Assembly: GCA_031256375.1 (NCBI GenBank)
Contig: JAIRQX010000009.1
Location: 1 to 32,139 of the forward strand
Origin: Deferribacteraceae bacterium
GTDB lineage: Bacteria > Chrysiogenota > Deferribacteres > Deferribacterales > JAISNW01
DNA length: 32,139 nt
Direction: 5' to 3'
Of the stretch, positions 6,634 through 15,797 are shown piece by piece. The notes under the pieces were generated by a model, which saw nothing but the letters and a program-made list of their open reading frames with translations, was not told the origin of the DNA and made no database searches. Every line of letters begins with the position of its first letter. The first letter of the stretch is position 1. The translations under genes and the position numbers were made by a program.

Positions 6634-8633
6634 TATTTGCACTTGCCGGTAATCAGAATTGCGGCAAAACAACGCTGTTTAATCAGCTTACAGGCTCAAA
6701 CCAGCATGTCGGGAACTTCCCCGGACTGACTGTAGAGCAAAAGACAGGACATTTAACAGACCGCAATGATATATCTATAGTTGATCTGCCCGGCATATAT
6801 TCCCTTTCCCCCTATACAAATGAGGAGATCGTTACCCGCGATTTCCTTCTGAAACAAAAGCCGGACGTTATTATCAATATAGCGGACGCCACCAATATTG
6901 AGCGTAACCTCTACCTGACCCTTCAGTTGGTAGAGCTGCAAATACCTATGATTTTGGCGCTTAATATGATGGATGAAGTTCTGGCTAACCACGGAAGCGT
7001 TGATATTCAACTTATGAGAGATGCGCTTGGCATACCTGTGGTGCCTATATCCGCGGTAAAAAAACAGGGGTTGCCTGAACTTTTGGAACAAGCCATAGAT
7101 ACGGCGCAAAACCGGAAAAAGCCGGAACGGATAGATTTCTGTTCCGGCGCAGTGCATAGGGCTATTCACGCAATTACGCACCTTATTGAGGATCACACCC
7201 AAAAACACGGTATCCCCGCACGTTTTGCCGCAACAAAACTCGTCGAGGGGGATGAACCTATCCTCAAATATCTGATGCTTACGGAAAATGAAATTGAAAC
7301 AGTGGAACACGCTGTCCGTGAAATGGAAACAGAATCAGGCACAGACAGGGAAGCTGCCCTTGCGGATATGCGTTACCGTTTTATTGAGAATATTTGCAGG
7401 GAGTGTGTTGCAAAAGCGAAAGAAAGCCGTGAATACCGGCGCAGCGTCAGATTTGATTTTATACTGACACACAAAATATGGGCATTCCCGGCTTTTTTGG
7501 GGATAATGTTCACAGTTTTTTGGCTGACATTTGGCGTTATAGGAAACAGATTAAGCGGTTTGCTTATATTGGGGCTTGACGCTTTAAGCGGTATCGCGTG
7601 CAACGCTTTAATCAGTTACGGTCTGAATCCGATTGCCAGATCCCTTGTTATTGACGGCATATTTTCCGGCGTCAGCGCGGTTTTAAGCTTTGTTCCCATA
7701 ATCATAACGCTCTTTTTCTTCTTGTCCATACTGGAAGACAGCGGCTATATGGCAAGGGTCGCCTACGTAATGGATAAGCCGCTACGCGAAATCGGGCTTT
7801 CGGGGCGCAGTTTTGTGCCTATGCTTTTCGGGCTGGGCTGCACGGTCCCGGCGATCATGGCTACACGGACATTGTCAAGTGAACGTGACAGAAAAATGAC
7901 TATTTTGCTGACTCCTTTTATGAGCTGCAGCGCGAAACTTCCTGTATATGCCTTGTTTACCGCAGTTTTTTTTCAAAAATATCAGGCATTTGTAATGATC
8001 GTTGTCTACATGATCGGCATATTTCTAGGTATTCTTTCAGGATTCATAATGAAAAAAACTGCTTTTCAGGGAGCGCCCGTTCCGTTTGTAATGGAACTTC
8101 CGAACTACCGGTTACCGTCCGTCAAAACCGTATTGCTGCTTTTGTGGAATAAAACAAAAGATTTTATTCGCAGGGCATTTACAATTATCTTTTTGGCTGT
8201 TGTTATAATCTGGTTTTTGCAATCGTTTGACATACGCCTGAATCATGTTGCAAACAGCGCGGACAGTACGCTTGCTGTTATCGGGCAGTTTATAAGCCCT
8301 GTGTTTGCGCCGCTCGGTTTTTCTGACTGGTGTGTTTCAACAGCGCTGATTACTGGTTTTGTAGCGAAAGAGGCTGTTATCGGGACATTAGCGGTATTAA
8401 CCGGCGTTACGCTCACAGAGCTTGACGGGGCGTTGCATTCGTTATTTTCTCCGCTCGCCGCATTCAGTTTTTTAATATTTACGCTGCTATACACGCCGTG
8501 TGTCGCTACCGTGTCCATTGTAAGACGCGAACTCGGCAACCTAAGGGGGACGGTTTTTATCATACTTTACCAGACAGGGTTGGCTTGGCTGATCGCCGCC
8601 TTAATCTATCAAACAGGGTTATTACTTCTGTAA
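6630..8633 (+). CDS. feoB: FeoB, GTP-dependent ferrous iron transporter
   Basis: The 667-residue protein has an N-terminal G domain with G1 GNQNCGKTT (residues 7-15), G2/switch VGNFPGLTVE, G3 DLPGIYS, G4 NMMD and an ISAVKKQG G5-like segment, then a helical regulatory part and a polytopic membrane domain from about residue 285. The membrane part carries both conserved Cys motifs, LFGLGCTVPAIMATRT and LTPFMSCSAKLPVYA, thought to line the Fe(II) path in the inner membrane. The P-loop has Gln where most FeoB have Pro (GNPNCGKT). It overlaps feoA by 4 bases. Length is at the short end of the family and no C-terminal FeoC-like or Cys-rich tail is present. It ends 4 bases from the convergent motB stop, and no terminator is visible between them. 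Confidence 0.96.
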   Translation: MIFALAGNQNCGKTTLFNQLTGSNQHVGNFPGLTVEQKTGHLTDRNDISIVDLPGIYSLSPYTNEEIVTRDFLLKQKPDVIINIADATNIERNLYLTLQLVELQIPMILALNMMDEVLANHGSVDIQLMRDALGIPVVPISAVKKQGLPELLEQAIDTAQNRKKPERIDFCSGAVHRAIHAITHLIEDHTQKHGIPARFAATKLVEGDEPILKYLMLTENEIETVEHAVREMETESGTDREAALADMRYRFIENICRECVAKAKESREYRRSVRFDFILTHKIWAFPAFLGIMFTVFWLTFGVIGNRLSGLLILGLDALSGIACNALISYGLNPIARSLVIDGIFSGVSAVLSFVPIIITLFFFLSILEDSGYMARVAYVMDKPLREIGLSGRSFVPMLFGLGCTVPAIMATRTLSSERDRKMTILLTPFMSCSAKLPVYALFTAVFFQKYQAFVMIVVYMIGIFLGILSGFIMKKTAFQGAPVPFVMELPNYRLPSVKTVLLLLWNKTKDFIRRAFTIIFLAVVIIWFLQSFDIRLNHVANSADSTLAVIGQFISPVFAPLGFSDWCVSTALITGFVAKEAVIGTLAVLTGVTLTELDGALHSLFSPLAAFSFLIFTLLYTPCVATVSIVRRELGNLRGTVFIILYQTGLAWLIAALIYQTGLLLL

Positions 8634-8637
8634 AAAT

Positions 8638-9369
8638 TTATTTTATTTCAGTATCCATACTGCTTTCAAAAAATTCAGGGCTTACGAAATTTATCTCAAC
8701 GCGGCGGTTTTTAGCCCTATTTTCCTGAGTTATATTGGGCAGATACGGGTGGTATTCCCCGAAACCTGTAGCTGAAAGTTTATTCGGAGGCATCCCTCCC
8801 TTATACATATATTTTAAAACAGACAATGCTCTGTTGGCGGACAAATCCCAGTTTGACGCGGCATACTGCCCCGAAGGCATATCATCGGTATGCCCGTCTA
8901 TATTAATATAAAAAGGGGATGTTACGGCAATGGAGACAATCCTGTCTAAAACGGGGAAGGCTGCGGGGAGAATAGTATAGCTGCCGGGCTGAAACAGCAC
9001 GACATCCATAATGCGTACTGTAAACCCTTTGTCTGTTTGGATGATGGAGACCATCTGCTGCAAATTTTGCGCTTCAACATAGCTTTGCAGCGCCTTTTCA
9101 GCCTGTTGCTTGATCTGAGCGGATGATGAGGCTGAAGATTGTTTTGAAGTAATTAATTGCTGGCGTGCGCTTTCATCGCTGTCCCTTGTATTCAGAACCC
9201 CTTTAGATCCTGCAAGGAGACTGTCCATAAACCCCATTACAACTATTTTATCAAAGGAAGCCATAGCGATAAGGAGAACAAAAAAGGTAAGCAAAAGGCT
9301 GTTCAGATCAGAGAAAGTTGTCATCCACTTTGGCACTGACGGACATTCAGGGCATTTCTGCTTTGCCAT
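8638..9369 (-). CDS. motB: MotB, flagellar stator protein
   Basis: The 243-residue protein begins with a CPECP segment, then one transmembrane helix containing the plug motif MTTFSDLNSLLLTFFVLLIA; Asp21 is the expected ion-carrying residue. A linker follows, and then a C-terminal OmpA-like peptidoglycan-binding domain (about 130-235) with DGHTDDMPSG, NWDLSANRALSVLKYM, GFGEYHPYLPN and NRRVEI. In the family, MotB anchors the stator to the cell wall and conducts H+ or Na+ with MotA. It lies 16 bases downstream of motA in the same operon. The ion used cannot be decided from this sequence alone. Confidence 0.95.
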   Translation of the reverse strand: MAKQKCPECPSVPKWMTTFSDLNSLLLTFFVLLIAMASFDKIVVMGFMDSLLAGSKGVLNTRDSDESARQQLITSKQSSASSSAQIKQQAEKALQSYVEAQNLQQMVSIIQTDKGFTVRIMDVVLFQPGSYTILPAAFPVLDRIVSIAVTSPFYINIDGHTDDMPSGQYAASNWDLSANRALSVLKYMYKGGMPPNKLSATGFGEYHPYLPNITQENRAKNRRVEINFVSPEFFESSMDTEIK

Positions 9370-9385
9370 AATATATAATCCTTAT

Positions 9386-10150
9386 TTAGTCAAACTGTGA
9401 CTTTCTAAGAGAAGGCGGTAAAAATGCGTTCAGTTTCTGTTCAACAACGCGGGGGTTATCTCCCGCCTGTATGGACATAATTCCCGCCAGCATAATCTGT
9501 CTTGATTTCTGTTCTTCCGCTGATCTGATCTTAAGACGGGTAGCAATAGGAGTTGTAGTGAGGTTTGCAATTATCGCTCCGTACATAGTGGTTATCAGAG
9601 CAACCGCCATTGCGGGACCGATTGCGGAGGGGTCATCCATGTTTTGTAACATCGCAACAAGACCTATCAGCGTTCCCACCATCCCCATCGCCGGAGCCAA
9701 ATCTGTAGCTGAACCGTACATAGCTACGTTCTCTGAATGGCGCCCCGCCATATTTTCCAGATCGGCTTCAAGGATCGCCTGTATTGTCGCGGGTTCAGTG
9801 CCGTCCACCGCTAGGCGTATCCCTTTGCGCAGAAATTCATCTTTCATATCCTCTTCAACGGATTCAAGGGACAGGATACCATCGCGCCGCGCCCTCACTG
9901 CAAAGTCCACAAGCTGAAGAATCAGCTCCGCCTGCGACTGAGGTGAGTAAATAAACGCTTTCATACCGGCTCTTAAACTGGTCATAAGAATTTTCGGAGG
10001 ATAGGCTCCTATAATAATGCCTATAGTCCCTACAACAACGATCAGAAAGGAAGGGAAATCAATATAAATGCCGATGGTGGCGCTCAGCATCATACCTAAG
10101 ATCACCATTGCATATGCCAGACCAATACCGATAATTGAACCAATATCCAT
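9386..10150 (-). CDS. motA: MotA/PomA, flagellar stator ion-channel protein
   Basis: This 254-residue inner-membrane protein has four transmembrane segments: two N-terminal (about 5-50) and two around APAMGMVGTLIGLVAMLQ and AMAVALITTMYGAIIANL. The cytoplasmic loop has ARRDGILSLESVEED, which carries the charged face that meets FliG in known stators. The PomA-like wording (MGMVGTLIGLV, NMDDPSAIGPAMA) resembles the Na+-type or MotA of non-enteric lineages. GAGG lies before ATG 10150, and a good promoter lies 45-75 bases upstream. No other flagellar genes are in the window. Confidence 0.95.
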   Translation of the reverse strand: MDIGSIIGIGLAYAMVILGMMLSATIGIYIDFPSFLIVVVGTIGIIIGAYPPKILMTSLRAGMKAFIYSPQSQAELILQLVDFAVRARRDGILSLESVEEDMKDEFLRKGIRLAVDGTEPATIQAILEADLENMAGRHSENVAMYGSATDLAPAMGMVGTLIGLVAMLQNMDDPSAIGPAMAVALITTMYGAIIANLTTTPIATRLKIRSAEEQKSRQIMLAGIMSIQAGDNPRVVEQKLNAFLPPSLRKSQFD

Positions 10151-10194
10151 TGACTGCCTCAGACCCCAAACATTAGTTTAAAAAAAGCCATGAG

Positions 10195-10223
10195 AATATA
10201 CCAATATTACTTAATATAATCAA
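10195..10223 (-). promoter_or_regulatory. Sigma70-type promoter for motAB
   Basis: Read on the minus strand, TTGATT (10218-10223) and TATATT (10195-10200) are separated by exactly 17 bases, about 45 bases before the motA ATG. It looks like a housekeeping promoter rather than a sigma28 or sigma54 one. Confidence 0.5.
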
Positions 10224-10249
10224 TACTTTTTATTTTCCGGCGCCAGTAT

Positions 10250-10298
10250 GAAAAAAATACATAAGGGGAACGGGGGTGCGTGACCACCCCGTTCCCTT
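10250..10298 (-). terminator. Rho-independent terminator of the argS-to-10371 gene run
   Basis: On the minus strand a GC-rich hairpin (arms 10285-10298 and 10263-10278, core GGGAACGGGGTG pairing with CACCCCCGTTCCC, one bulged base, 6-base loop) is followed after a few bases by a T-run (complement of 10251-10257). It is about 70 bases past the stop at 10371. Confidence 0.75.
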
Positions 10299-10370
10299 CA
10301 TATGACCTCTCAGGTCCTTTCAAGACTTAACCCTTATCGGCATTAATGAGCAAAAACTTTAGAAGTTTTT

Positions 10371-10649
10371 TTATAGCGCTTGCGAGGTCATATCCTCGTC
10401 CTCTCTCAATTCCAGAAAATCCCTGAGTTTCGGGGAGATAAAAAAGCCCGAAAGGTCAAAAGATTTCAGCGCTCCGGCAATAATACCCGTTTTAAAATCA
10501 TCTGAAGATTTTGGGTCAATTATTATTTTATATGTTCCATGATGCAGACAGAGACCGCCTCTGGCAGACGTTTTCTCATACCTGACACGAATACCGAGCT
10601 GTTTCGCCAAATCTTCAAGACTGTGCAAAAGCTGTTTTTTGGGGGACAT
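10371..10649 (-). CDS. Small conserved protein of unknown function
   Basis: The 92-residue product is basic at its N-terminus and acidic at its C-terminus. It carries the line LAKQLGIRVRYEKTSARGGLCLHHGTYKII, interrupted in feel by a likely beta hairpin around ARGGLC, and then FDLSGFFISPKLRDFLELRE. Similar small proteins with an ARGGxC motif are, as I recall, found as uncharacterised neighbours of housekeeping genes, but I cannot name a function. There is no signal peptide, so it is presumably cytoplasmic. It starts 3 bases after the desulfurase stop with GGGGAG upstream, so it is the last gene of that operon, just before the terminator. Confidence 0.75.
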   Translation of the reverse strand: MSPKKQLLHSLEDLAKQLGIRVRYEKTSARGGLCLHHGTYKIIIDPKSSDDFKTGIIAGALKSFDLSGFFISPKLRDFLELREDEDMTSQAL

Positions 10650-10652
10650 CAG

Positions 10653-11876
10653 TTAACCGCTCCCCGCCTGTTGATTATATATCGGAGATATCTGTCTCAG
10701 CTTTTCAACCCCCGCCTTGAGAAGATCAACCGCCCTGTTTACCTCTTCCTCGGTATTAAAACGACCAAAACTAAAACGTATTGTACCGCGGATATCCACA
10801 GGATCAAGTTTCATGGCGGTCAGTACATGAGACGCCATTTCCTGATCAGAAGCGCAGGCGCTGCCGAGGGAACAGCAAATCTGCGGCAAATAACCTATAA
10901 CAGATTCCGCGTCTATATATTTGAACGTTATACTGGATATGGACGGCACGCGAAGCTCAGGATCGCCGTTTGCAACAGTAAACGGTATTTCGTTCAGAAC
11001 CCTTTTTTCAAAAAGATTGCGTAACGACCTTATTCGTGTGTTTTCATCGTATCCGTCCTCCATAATCAGCTCCGCGGCTTTAGCAATACCGATTATATAC
11101 GGCGCGTTTTCAGTTCCAGCCCGCAACCCGTCCTCCTGCGCGCCGCCGTGCATAAACGGGGTCAGCCTCTCTTTAAGTTCCTTACGGACAAATAACACAC
11201 CTATCCCTTTCGGCGCGTATATCTTATGACCGGAAACCGAAAGCATATCAACGCCAAGATCGTCTGTGTCTATTTTTATTTTTCCGACAGCCTGTACAGC
11301 GTCTGTGTGGAAGAGAATATTACGCTCTTTAGCTATACAGGCGGCTTCTTTTATAGGGAAAAGAGAACCCACTTCATTATTTGCCATCATCAGGCTTATT
11401 AATATAGTATCAGGGCGTATGGCGCGTTTCAGATCATAAAGGGAGATCATTCCTTTGCCGTTCACGGGGAGATATGTAATATAGCATCCCTGTTTTTCAA
11501 GGAAATGACACGTTTCAAGTATAGCTTTATGTTCAATGGCGGAAGTAATTATATGTCTGCCTTTACCTTTAAACAGTTCAGCGGTCTGAATAAGGGCGAA
11601 GTTATCCGCCTCTGTACCGCAGCCCATAAATATAATCTCATGCGGGGCGCAGTTAATCAATTTTGCCACTGTCTGCCGCGCTTTGTCAAGGCAGCCGTGC
11701 ATTTCCCGCCCTAAAACGTGCGCGCTGGACGGATTTCCGTAAATCTGTGTGAAATATGGTATCATAGCTTCCGCAACTCTGCTGTCCACTCTGGTTGTCG
11801 CGCTGTTATCAAAATATATAACATCTTTATTATTATCAGTTATGTTGCCGTTTAAGCCGATACCGTTCACCGACAT
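10653..11876 (-). CDS. Cysteine desulfurase (NifS/IscS family)
   Basis: This PLP enzyme takes sulfur from cysteine as a persulfide for Fe-S clusters and tRNA thiolation. Seen are YFDNSATT near the N-terminus, the HTDAVQAVGK region, the PLP-lysine motif SGHKIYAPKG, and the catalytic-Cys loop GSACASDQ. I choose ATG 11876 (MSVNGIG, 407 residues), with GGAGG 11 bases upstream; the longer frame opens only with TTG at 11936 and has a hydrophobic, unlikely start. No IscU, IscA or IscR gene is adjacent, so I leave the choice between nifS and iscS open. It follows the ComFB-like gene and precedes the small ORF 3 bases away. Confidence 0.93.
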   Translation of the reverse strand: MSVNGIGLNGNITDNNKDVIYFDNSATTRVDSRVAEAMIPYFTQIYGNPSSAHVLGREMHGCLDKARQTVAKLINCAPHEIIFMGCGTEADNFALIQTAELFKGKGRHIITSAIEHKAILETCHFLEKQGCYITYLPVNGKGMISLYDLKRAIRPDTILISLMMANNEVGSLFPIKEAACIAKERNILFHTDAVQAVGKIKIDTDDLGVDMLSVSGHKIYAPKGIGVLFVRKELKERLTPFMHGGAQEDGLRAGTENAPYIIGIAKAAELIMEDGYDENTRIRSLRNLFEKRVLNEIPFTVANGDPELRVPSISSITFKYIDAESVIGYLPQICCSLGSACASDQEMASHVLTAMKLDPVDIRGTIRFSFGRFNTEEEVNRAVDLLKAGVEKLRQISPIYNQQAGSG

Positions 11877-11939
11877 ATTGTAGTTATCCTCCGTCTGTTT
11901 ATATACCCCATTTTTTAAGAAAAATAAAACATACAATAT

Positions 11940-12218
11940 TTAATGGTGCGGCGTTTTTTCTACCACAATCATGGCTTTTTTCAACTGTTCAAATATTTCA
12001 GTATCAGATATTTTTTCCTGCGCAGCTACCATATTTTCTTCACACATATAATGCGCGGGAATACTGTTAAGCGTGATCGCGGCGACATCCATCAGGCATA
12101 TTGAACAGGTACAAATATCGTTTATGTTATTGTCGTCCACATATTCGGCAAGCATACTCCAAACGCGTTTTTCATTTACATTCTTTAAATCGTTTATGTA
12201 GTGGTAAAGATTTAGCAT
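11940..12218 (-). CDS. ComFB-family protein
   Basis: The 92-residue protein carries the ComFB signature: CTCSICLMDVAAITLNSI followed by PAHY, i.e. a closely spaced Cys cluster, then Asp-x-x-Ala-x-x-Leu-Asn and Pro-x-x-Tyr. ComFB proteins are named from a Bacillus competence operon, and some members bind zinc and cyclic dinucleotides. A regulatory role is therefore possible here but not shown by the sequence. It sits between ahcY and the cysteine desulfurase, about 20 bases after ahcY, and likely shares their transcript. The Shine-Dalgarno (AAAGAGAT) is modest. Confidence 0.8.
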   Translation of the reverse strand: MLNLYHYINDLKNVNEKRVWSMLAEYVDDNNINDICTCSICLMDVAAITLNSIPAHYMCEENMVAAQEKISDTEIFEQLKKAMIVVEKTPHH

Positions 12219-12239
12219 TTTTATCTCTTTTTGTATAAT

Positions 12240-13499
12240 TTATGTTCCTACCTCCCATGAAGTGAGGTACTTATGCTGTTCTTCCGTCAGGGTATCTATA
12301 TTAAACCCCATTGACGCCAGTTTTGTTGCGGCAATCTCGGTTTCAAGCGCTTCCGGAAGCAAATAAACTTTATTTTGCAGCTTACCTTTGTTTTTAACAA
12401 CATATTCGCAGGACAGGGCTTGAGTTGCAAAGCTCATATCCATAACAGACGCGGGGTGTCCCTCTGCCGCGGCAAGATTAATAAGTCTGCCTTCGCCAAG
12501 CAGATAAATAACCCTGCCATCATTCATATAGTATGCGTTTACAAAATTGCGTATATTTTTTTCCACTTTTGAAGAGGCTTTTTGCAGAGCATCCAGATTT
12601 ATTTCCACGTCAAAGTGTCCGCTGTTGCATATATAGCAGGAATCTTTCATAACTTTAAAATGATGAGCGTCAAGCACATTTGTGTTCCCTGTTACTGTGC
12701 ATATAATTTCCGCCTCTTTAACGGCATCCAGCATAGGCATAACGCGGAAGCCGTCCATGGCAGCCTCTATCGCTTTTATATAGTTTATTTCAGTCACGAT
12801 AACATTGGCGCCGAGACCGCGGGCGCGGTCTGCCAGCCCCCTGCCGCACCATCCGTAACCTGCCACTACAAAAGTCTTGCCCGCCAAAAGTACGCCTGAA
12901 GCCCTGATTATACCGTCAATAGTTGACTGACCGGTGCCGTAACGGTTATCAAACATATGTTTTGTCTGCGCGTCATTTACGGCGATAACGGGAAATTTAA
13001 GAATATTATCTTTTTCCATCGCCTTCAGGCGGATAACGCCCGTTGTTGTTTCTTCCATACTGGCAAGTATCTGTTTGTGCAGTTCAGGGTGCTTTTTTAG
13101 TATTTCGCTTACCAGATCGGCGCCGTCATCCATAGTTATATGAGGGCTGTGGGCGATACCGGACTCTATATGGCTGTAGTATGTCTTGTTATCCTCACCT
13201 TTTATTGCAAAAACGGGAATTTTATAATCTATTACAAGGCTTGCGGCAATATCATCCTGTGTAGAAAGCGGATTTGACGCAACAAGCGCTACTTCCGCGC
13301 CGCCCGCCTGAAGTGCGCGGACAAGGTTTGCCGTTTCAGCGGTAACATGTAGACAGCACGACATACGAAGCCCTGCAAACGGTTTCTCCTTTGCAAACCG
13401 TTCACGTATAGCCGCCAACACAGGCATATCTCTGTCTGCCCATAATATGCGTTTTTTCCCGGCGGGGGCGAGTTTTTCATCTTTGATATCAAATTTCAT
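12240..13499 (-). CDS. ahcY: S-adenosylhomocysteine hydrolase
   Basis: The enzyme splits S-adenosylhomocysteine into homocysteine and adenosine, removing the product of SAM-dependent methylation. The 419-residue length and the C-terminus ending YLTSWEVGT fit the shorter form known from thermophiles and archaea rather than the longer form ending in a KPDHYRY-like tail. Seen are [14 protein letters not shown], the [18 protein letters not shown] substrate region, the NAD fold [20 protein letters not shown], and [15 protein letters not shown] lies before ATG 13499. It is immediately downstream of metK, with 2 bases between, so SAM synthesis and recycling are coupled. Confidence 0.96.
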   Translation of the reverse strand: MKFDIKDEKLAPAGKKRILWADRDMPVLAAIRERFAKEKPFAGLRMSCCLHVTAETANLVRALQAGGAEVALVASNPLSTQDDIAASLVIDYKIPVFAIKGEDNKTYYSHIESGIAHSPHITMDDGADLVSEILKKHPELHKQILASMEETTTGVIRLKAMEKDNILKFPVIAVNDAQTKHMFDNRYGTGQSTIDGIIRASGVLLAGKTFVVAGYGWCGRGLADRARGLGANVIVTEINYIKAIEAAMDGFRVMPMLDAVKEAEIICTVTGNTNVLDAHHFKVMKDSCYICNSGHFDVEINLDALQKASSKVEKNIRNFVNAYYMNDGRVIYLLGEGRLINLAAAEGHPASVMDMSFATQALSCEYVVKNKGKLQNKVYLLPEALETEIAATKLASMGFNIDTLTEEQHKYLTSWEVGT

Positions 13500-13501
13500 A
13501 A

Positions 13502-14656
13502 TTATGCTCCTAATTTTCCTGCAAGTTCACGGATAGCGCTTGCTTTATTGGCGCTTTCCCACGGAAATCCGTCTCTTCCGAAATGCCCGTAAGCCGCTGT
13601 TTTTTTATACAAAGGTTTTCTCAGCCCAAGTTCGTCAATAATCCCTTTTGGCGTCAGATCAAAAAGTTTTTTTACGATTTTTTCAATTTCGCCTGAAGGG
13701 ATAACCCCTGTATTAAAAGTATCTATAAATATAGATACCGGTTCGGCAACGCCTATGGCGTAGGCAAGCTGAATTTCGCACCGCTTTGCAATGCCTGCGG
13801 CAATAATGTTTTTGGCAACCCATCTTGCGGCATAAGTGGCTGATCGGTCAACCTTTGTAGCGTCTTTTCCGCTGAAAGCTCCTCCACCGTGGCGTCCCAT
13901 ACCGCCATAAGTATCAACAATAATTTTACGCCCTGTCAGACCGCAGTCTCCCATAGGACCGCCCACAACAAAACGCCCCGTAGGATTGATATGACAGATA
14001 ATATCTTTGCCGCCTCTCAATTCGTCAGAAATTACGGTGTTTATAACATGACGTATTATGTCCCCGCGGATATTTTCCATACTCACAGAAGCTGAATGCT
14101 GGCTTGATACGACTACAGTATGAACACGCACAGGTTTGCCTTCACAGTATTCAACAGTTACCTGTGTTTTGCCGTCAGGACGGAGATATGGCATCACCCC
14201 GCTTTTGCGTACTTCTGAAAGACGCATTCCCAGTTTATGGGCAAGAGTAATCGGAAGCGGCATAAGCTCAACCGTTTCATCGCAGGCGAAACCGAACATA
14301 AGTCCCTGATCTCCCGCGCCGCCGGTATCAACCCCCATTGCAATATCCGGAGACTGTTTGTTGAGTGATGTCATAATGGCGCACGTTTCACTGTCAAACC
14401 CGTATTTTGCGCGGGTATATCCTATCTCCCTGATCGTTTTTCTCACTATTGACGGGATATCCATATTGGCTCTGGTGGTAATCTCGCCTGAAACTATACA
14501 CACTCCTGTTGTAAGCAATGTTTCACAAGCGACGCGGCTGAACGGGTCCTGTTCAATCGCCGAATCCAAAACAGCGTCTGAAATCTGATCCGCCATCTTG
14601 TCCGGATGACCTTCAGTTACTGATTCAGATGTAAACAGATAACTATTTTTTCCCAT
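13502..14656 (-). CDS. metK: S-adenosylmethionine synthetase
   Basis: MetK makes SAM from methionine and ATP. The 384-residue length is normal. Motifs seen are [20 protein letters not shown] (ATP/methionine site), [13 protein letters not shown] (the GAGDQG signature), [20 protein letters not shown] and [17 protein letters not shown] (phosphate-binding loop). AGGAG precedes ATG 14656. Only 23 bases separate it from rimI, so there is no room for a SAM riboswitch directly upstream. Confidence 0.97.
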   Translation of the reverse strand: MGKNSYLFTSESVTEGHPDKMADQISDAVLDSAIEQDPFSRVACETLLTTGVCIVSGEITTRANMDIPSIVRKTIREIGYTRAKYGFDSETCAIMTSLNKQSPDIAMGVDTGGAGDQGLMFGFACDETVELMPLPITLAHKLGMRLSEVRKSGVMPYLRPDGKTQVTVEYCEGKPVRVHTVVVSSQHSASVSMENIRGDIIRHVINTVISDELRGGKDIICHINPTGRFVVGGPMGDCGLTGRKIIVDTYGGMGRHGGGAFSGKDATKVDRSATYAARWVAKNIIAAGIAKRCEIQLAYAIGVAEPVSIFIDTFNTGVIPSGEIEKIVKKLFDLTPKGIIDELGLRKPLYKKTAAYGHFGRDGFPWESANKASAIRELAGKLGA

Positions 14657-14679
14657 AAGCTGTACTCCTGATTATTTTA

Positions 14680-15105
14680 TTATATATTCTGACATTTCAT
14701 TTGCAGCGCGTCTTTATTTTGTCCGTAATAATTTTTTATAACCCTCATCTTATGAAATTTATATTTTTCATATAAATTAATGGCTAAAATATTATCTGTA
14801 GCTACTTCAAGGTACCATTCCCTTATATTGCCGTGTATTCTGAAAATATAAGCGAGCAACTCGGAAGCTATCCCCTGATTGCGGAACCCTTTGTTTACCG
14901 CAAGAGAAACTACCTCCCCCTCGCTCTGCATCGCCCATATTATCAGATAGGCTACCAGTTGTTTATCTTTTACATACACATATATTTCAGTATGCTCCTT
15001 CAAAAATTCCGCCTCAAATGAAGCGGCCGACCATGTTACATCAAACGAACGCTGGCATATCGCGAGCATCACAGGCATATCATTTATATCTGCTTTTCTT
15101 ATCAA
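14680..15105 (-). CDS. rimI: RimI, ribosomal protein alanine N-acetyltransferase (GNAT)
   Basis: The 141-residue protein is a single GNAT domain. The acetyl-CoA loop is FRNQGIASELLAY, the YLEVATDNILAINLYEKYKF stretch contains the typical N..A..LY motif, and NYYGQNKDALQMK matches the RimI C-terminal signature. I accept a TTG start at 15105 because GGCGGAG lies 7 bases upstream; the next in-frame ATG would remove the first beta strand. It overlaps the tsaB 3' end by 26 bases, the usual tsaB-rimI pairing. Confidence 0.9.
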   Translation of the reverse strand: MIRKADINDMPVMLAICQRSFDVTWSAASFEAEFLKEHTEIYVYVKDKQLVAYLIIWAMQSEGEVVSLAVNKGFRNQGIASELLAYIFRIHGNIREWYLEVATDNILAINLYEKYKFHKMRVIKNYYGQNKDALQMKCQNI

Positions 15106-15670
15106 AGTTAATCTCCGCCTCTGAGCATTTTACATATAAAGGCGAGGCTTCCTGTATAAATATTTCGGAGCGTATGTCTGCGGCTGATTCAGCAAGATTC
15201 ATAGCGGAATCCGCCATAAACGCATCTTCCGGTAACCCGTCAGATGTTACAACTGAGAGAACGGAATACACTGACGAGATAAAATTATATGTTCTTAAAA
15301 CATATTCATCAAGTTTAAGTTTTGCCGCTACAGTAAGAATCGTTTTCCCCGAAATCAAAGCGGCGGCGTCAAGGGCGGAAATCCCTGAAAGTTTTTTCCC
15401 TAAAGCGGCGCAAATTCCGCTTAGCCCCGCCATACCTATCCTTATGCCTGTGAATGAACCCGGACCGGTTATTACCACCCATCTATCTATATCGCAAACA
15501 GTCAAGCGGTTTTCTTTAAAGAAACGCTCAACAGCAGGGAAAAAAATCTCGTTCACCCTCCCCCGGGCAGGATAAGACCCCGCCCCCAGAAGAACCCTTT
15601 TACCGGAATCTTCCGCCGCTAAAGCATATGTAAAAAACGCTCCTGAACTGTCTGCGCAAAAGATCAGCAT
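15080..15670 (-). CDS. tsaB: TsaB, tRNA t6A37 threonylcarbamoyl transfer complex protein
   Basis: TsaB is the partner of TsaD in making N6-threonylcarbamoyladenosine at position 37 of tRNAs. The ASKHA-fold N-terminus MLIFCADSSG and the family signature GPGSFTGIRIGMAGLSGICA are clear. I start it at ATG 15670; the frame also opens at TTG 15676. There is no visible Shine-Dalgarno, but a near-consensus promoter ends only 5 bases before this ATG, so the mRNA may be leaderless. The C-terminal half is diverged, as is common in the family. It overlaps rimI. tsaD, tsaC and tsaE are not in the window. Confidence 0.92.
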   Translation of the reverse strand: MLIFCADSSGAFFTYALAAEDSGKRVLLGAGSYPARGRVNEIFFPAVERFFKENRLTVCDIDRWVVITGPGSFTGIRIGMAGLSGICAALGKKLSGISALDAAALISGKTILTVAAKLKLDEYVLRTYNFISSVYSVLSVVTSDGLPEDAFMADSAMNLAESAADIRSEIFIQEASPLYVKCSEAEINFDKKSRYK

Positions 15671-15675
15671 ACACA

Positions 15676-15704
15676 AATATAAGTTATGAAAAATTTCCGG
15701 TCAA
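15676..15704 (-). promoter_or_regulatory. Putative promoter directly in front of tsaB
   Basis: On the minus strand TTGACC (15699-15704), a 17-base spacer and TATATT (15676-15681) sit with the -10 only 5 bases before ATG 15670. Transcription would begin at or next to the start codon. The other contents of 15671-15797 show no gene I trust. Confidence 0.4.
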
Positions 15705-15797
15705 TCATTAAATCACTTGAATCCGATTTGCCCTACATAAAGCGTGCCAGAGCAATTTGCAAATGAGGCGGCGCTATATAATTACAGCAGTGTTAAA

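Noticed and set aside
14657-14679. SAM riboswitch upstream of metK
   Set aside because: The gap between rimI and metK is only 23 bases and holds just the Shine-Dalgarno.
15686-15766. Short plus-strand ORF beginning MKNFRSIIKSLESDL
   Set aside because: It looks faintly like the start of a DciA-type (DUF721) protein but stops after 26 codons, has no Shine-Dalgarno and overlaps the tsaB promoter candidate. It is too short to call even as a gene remnant.
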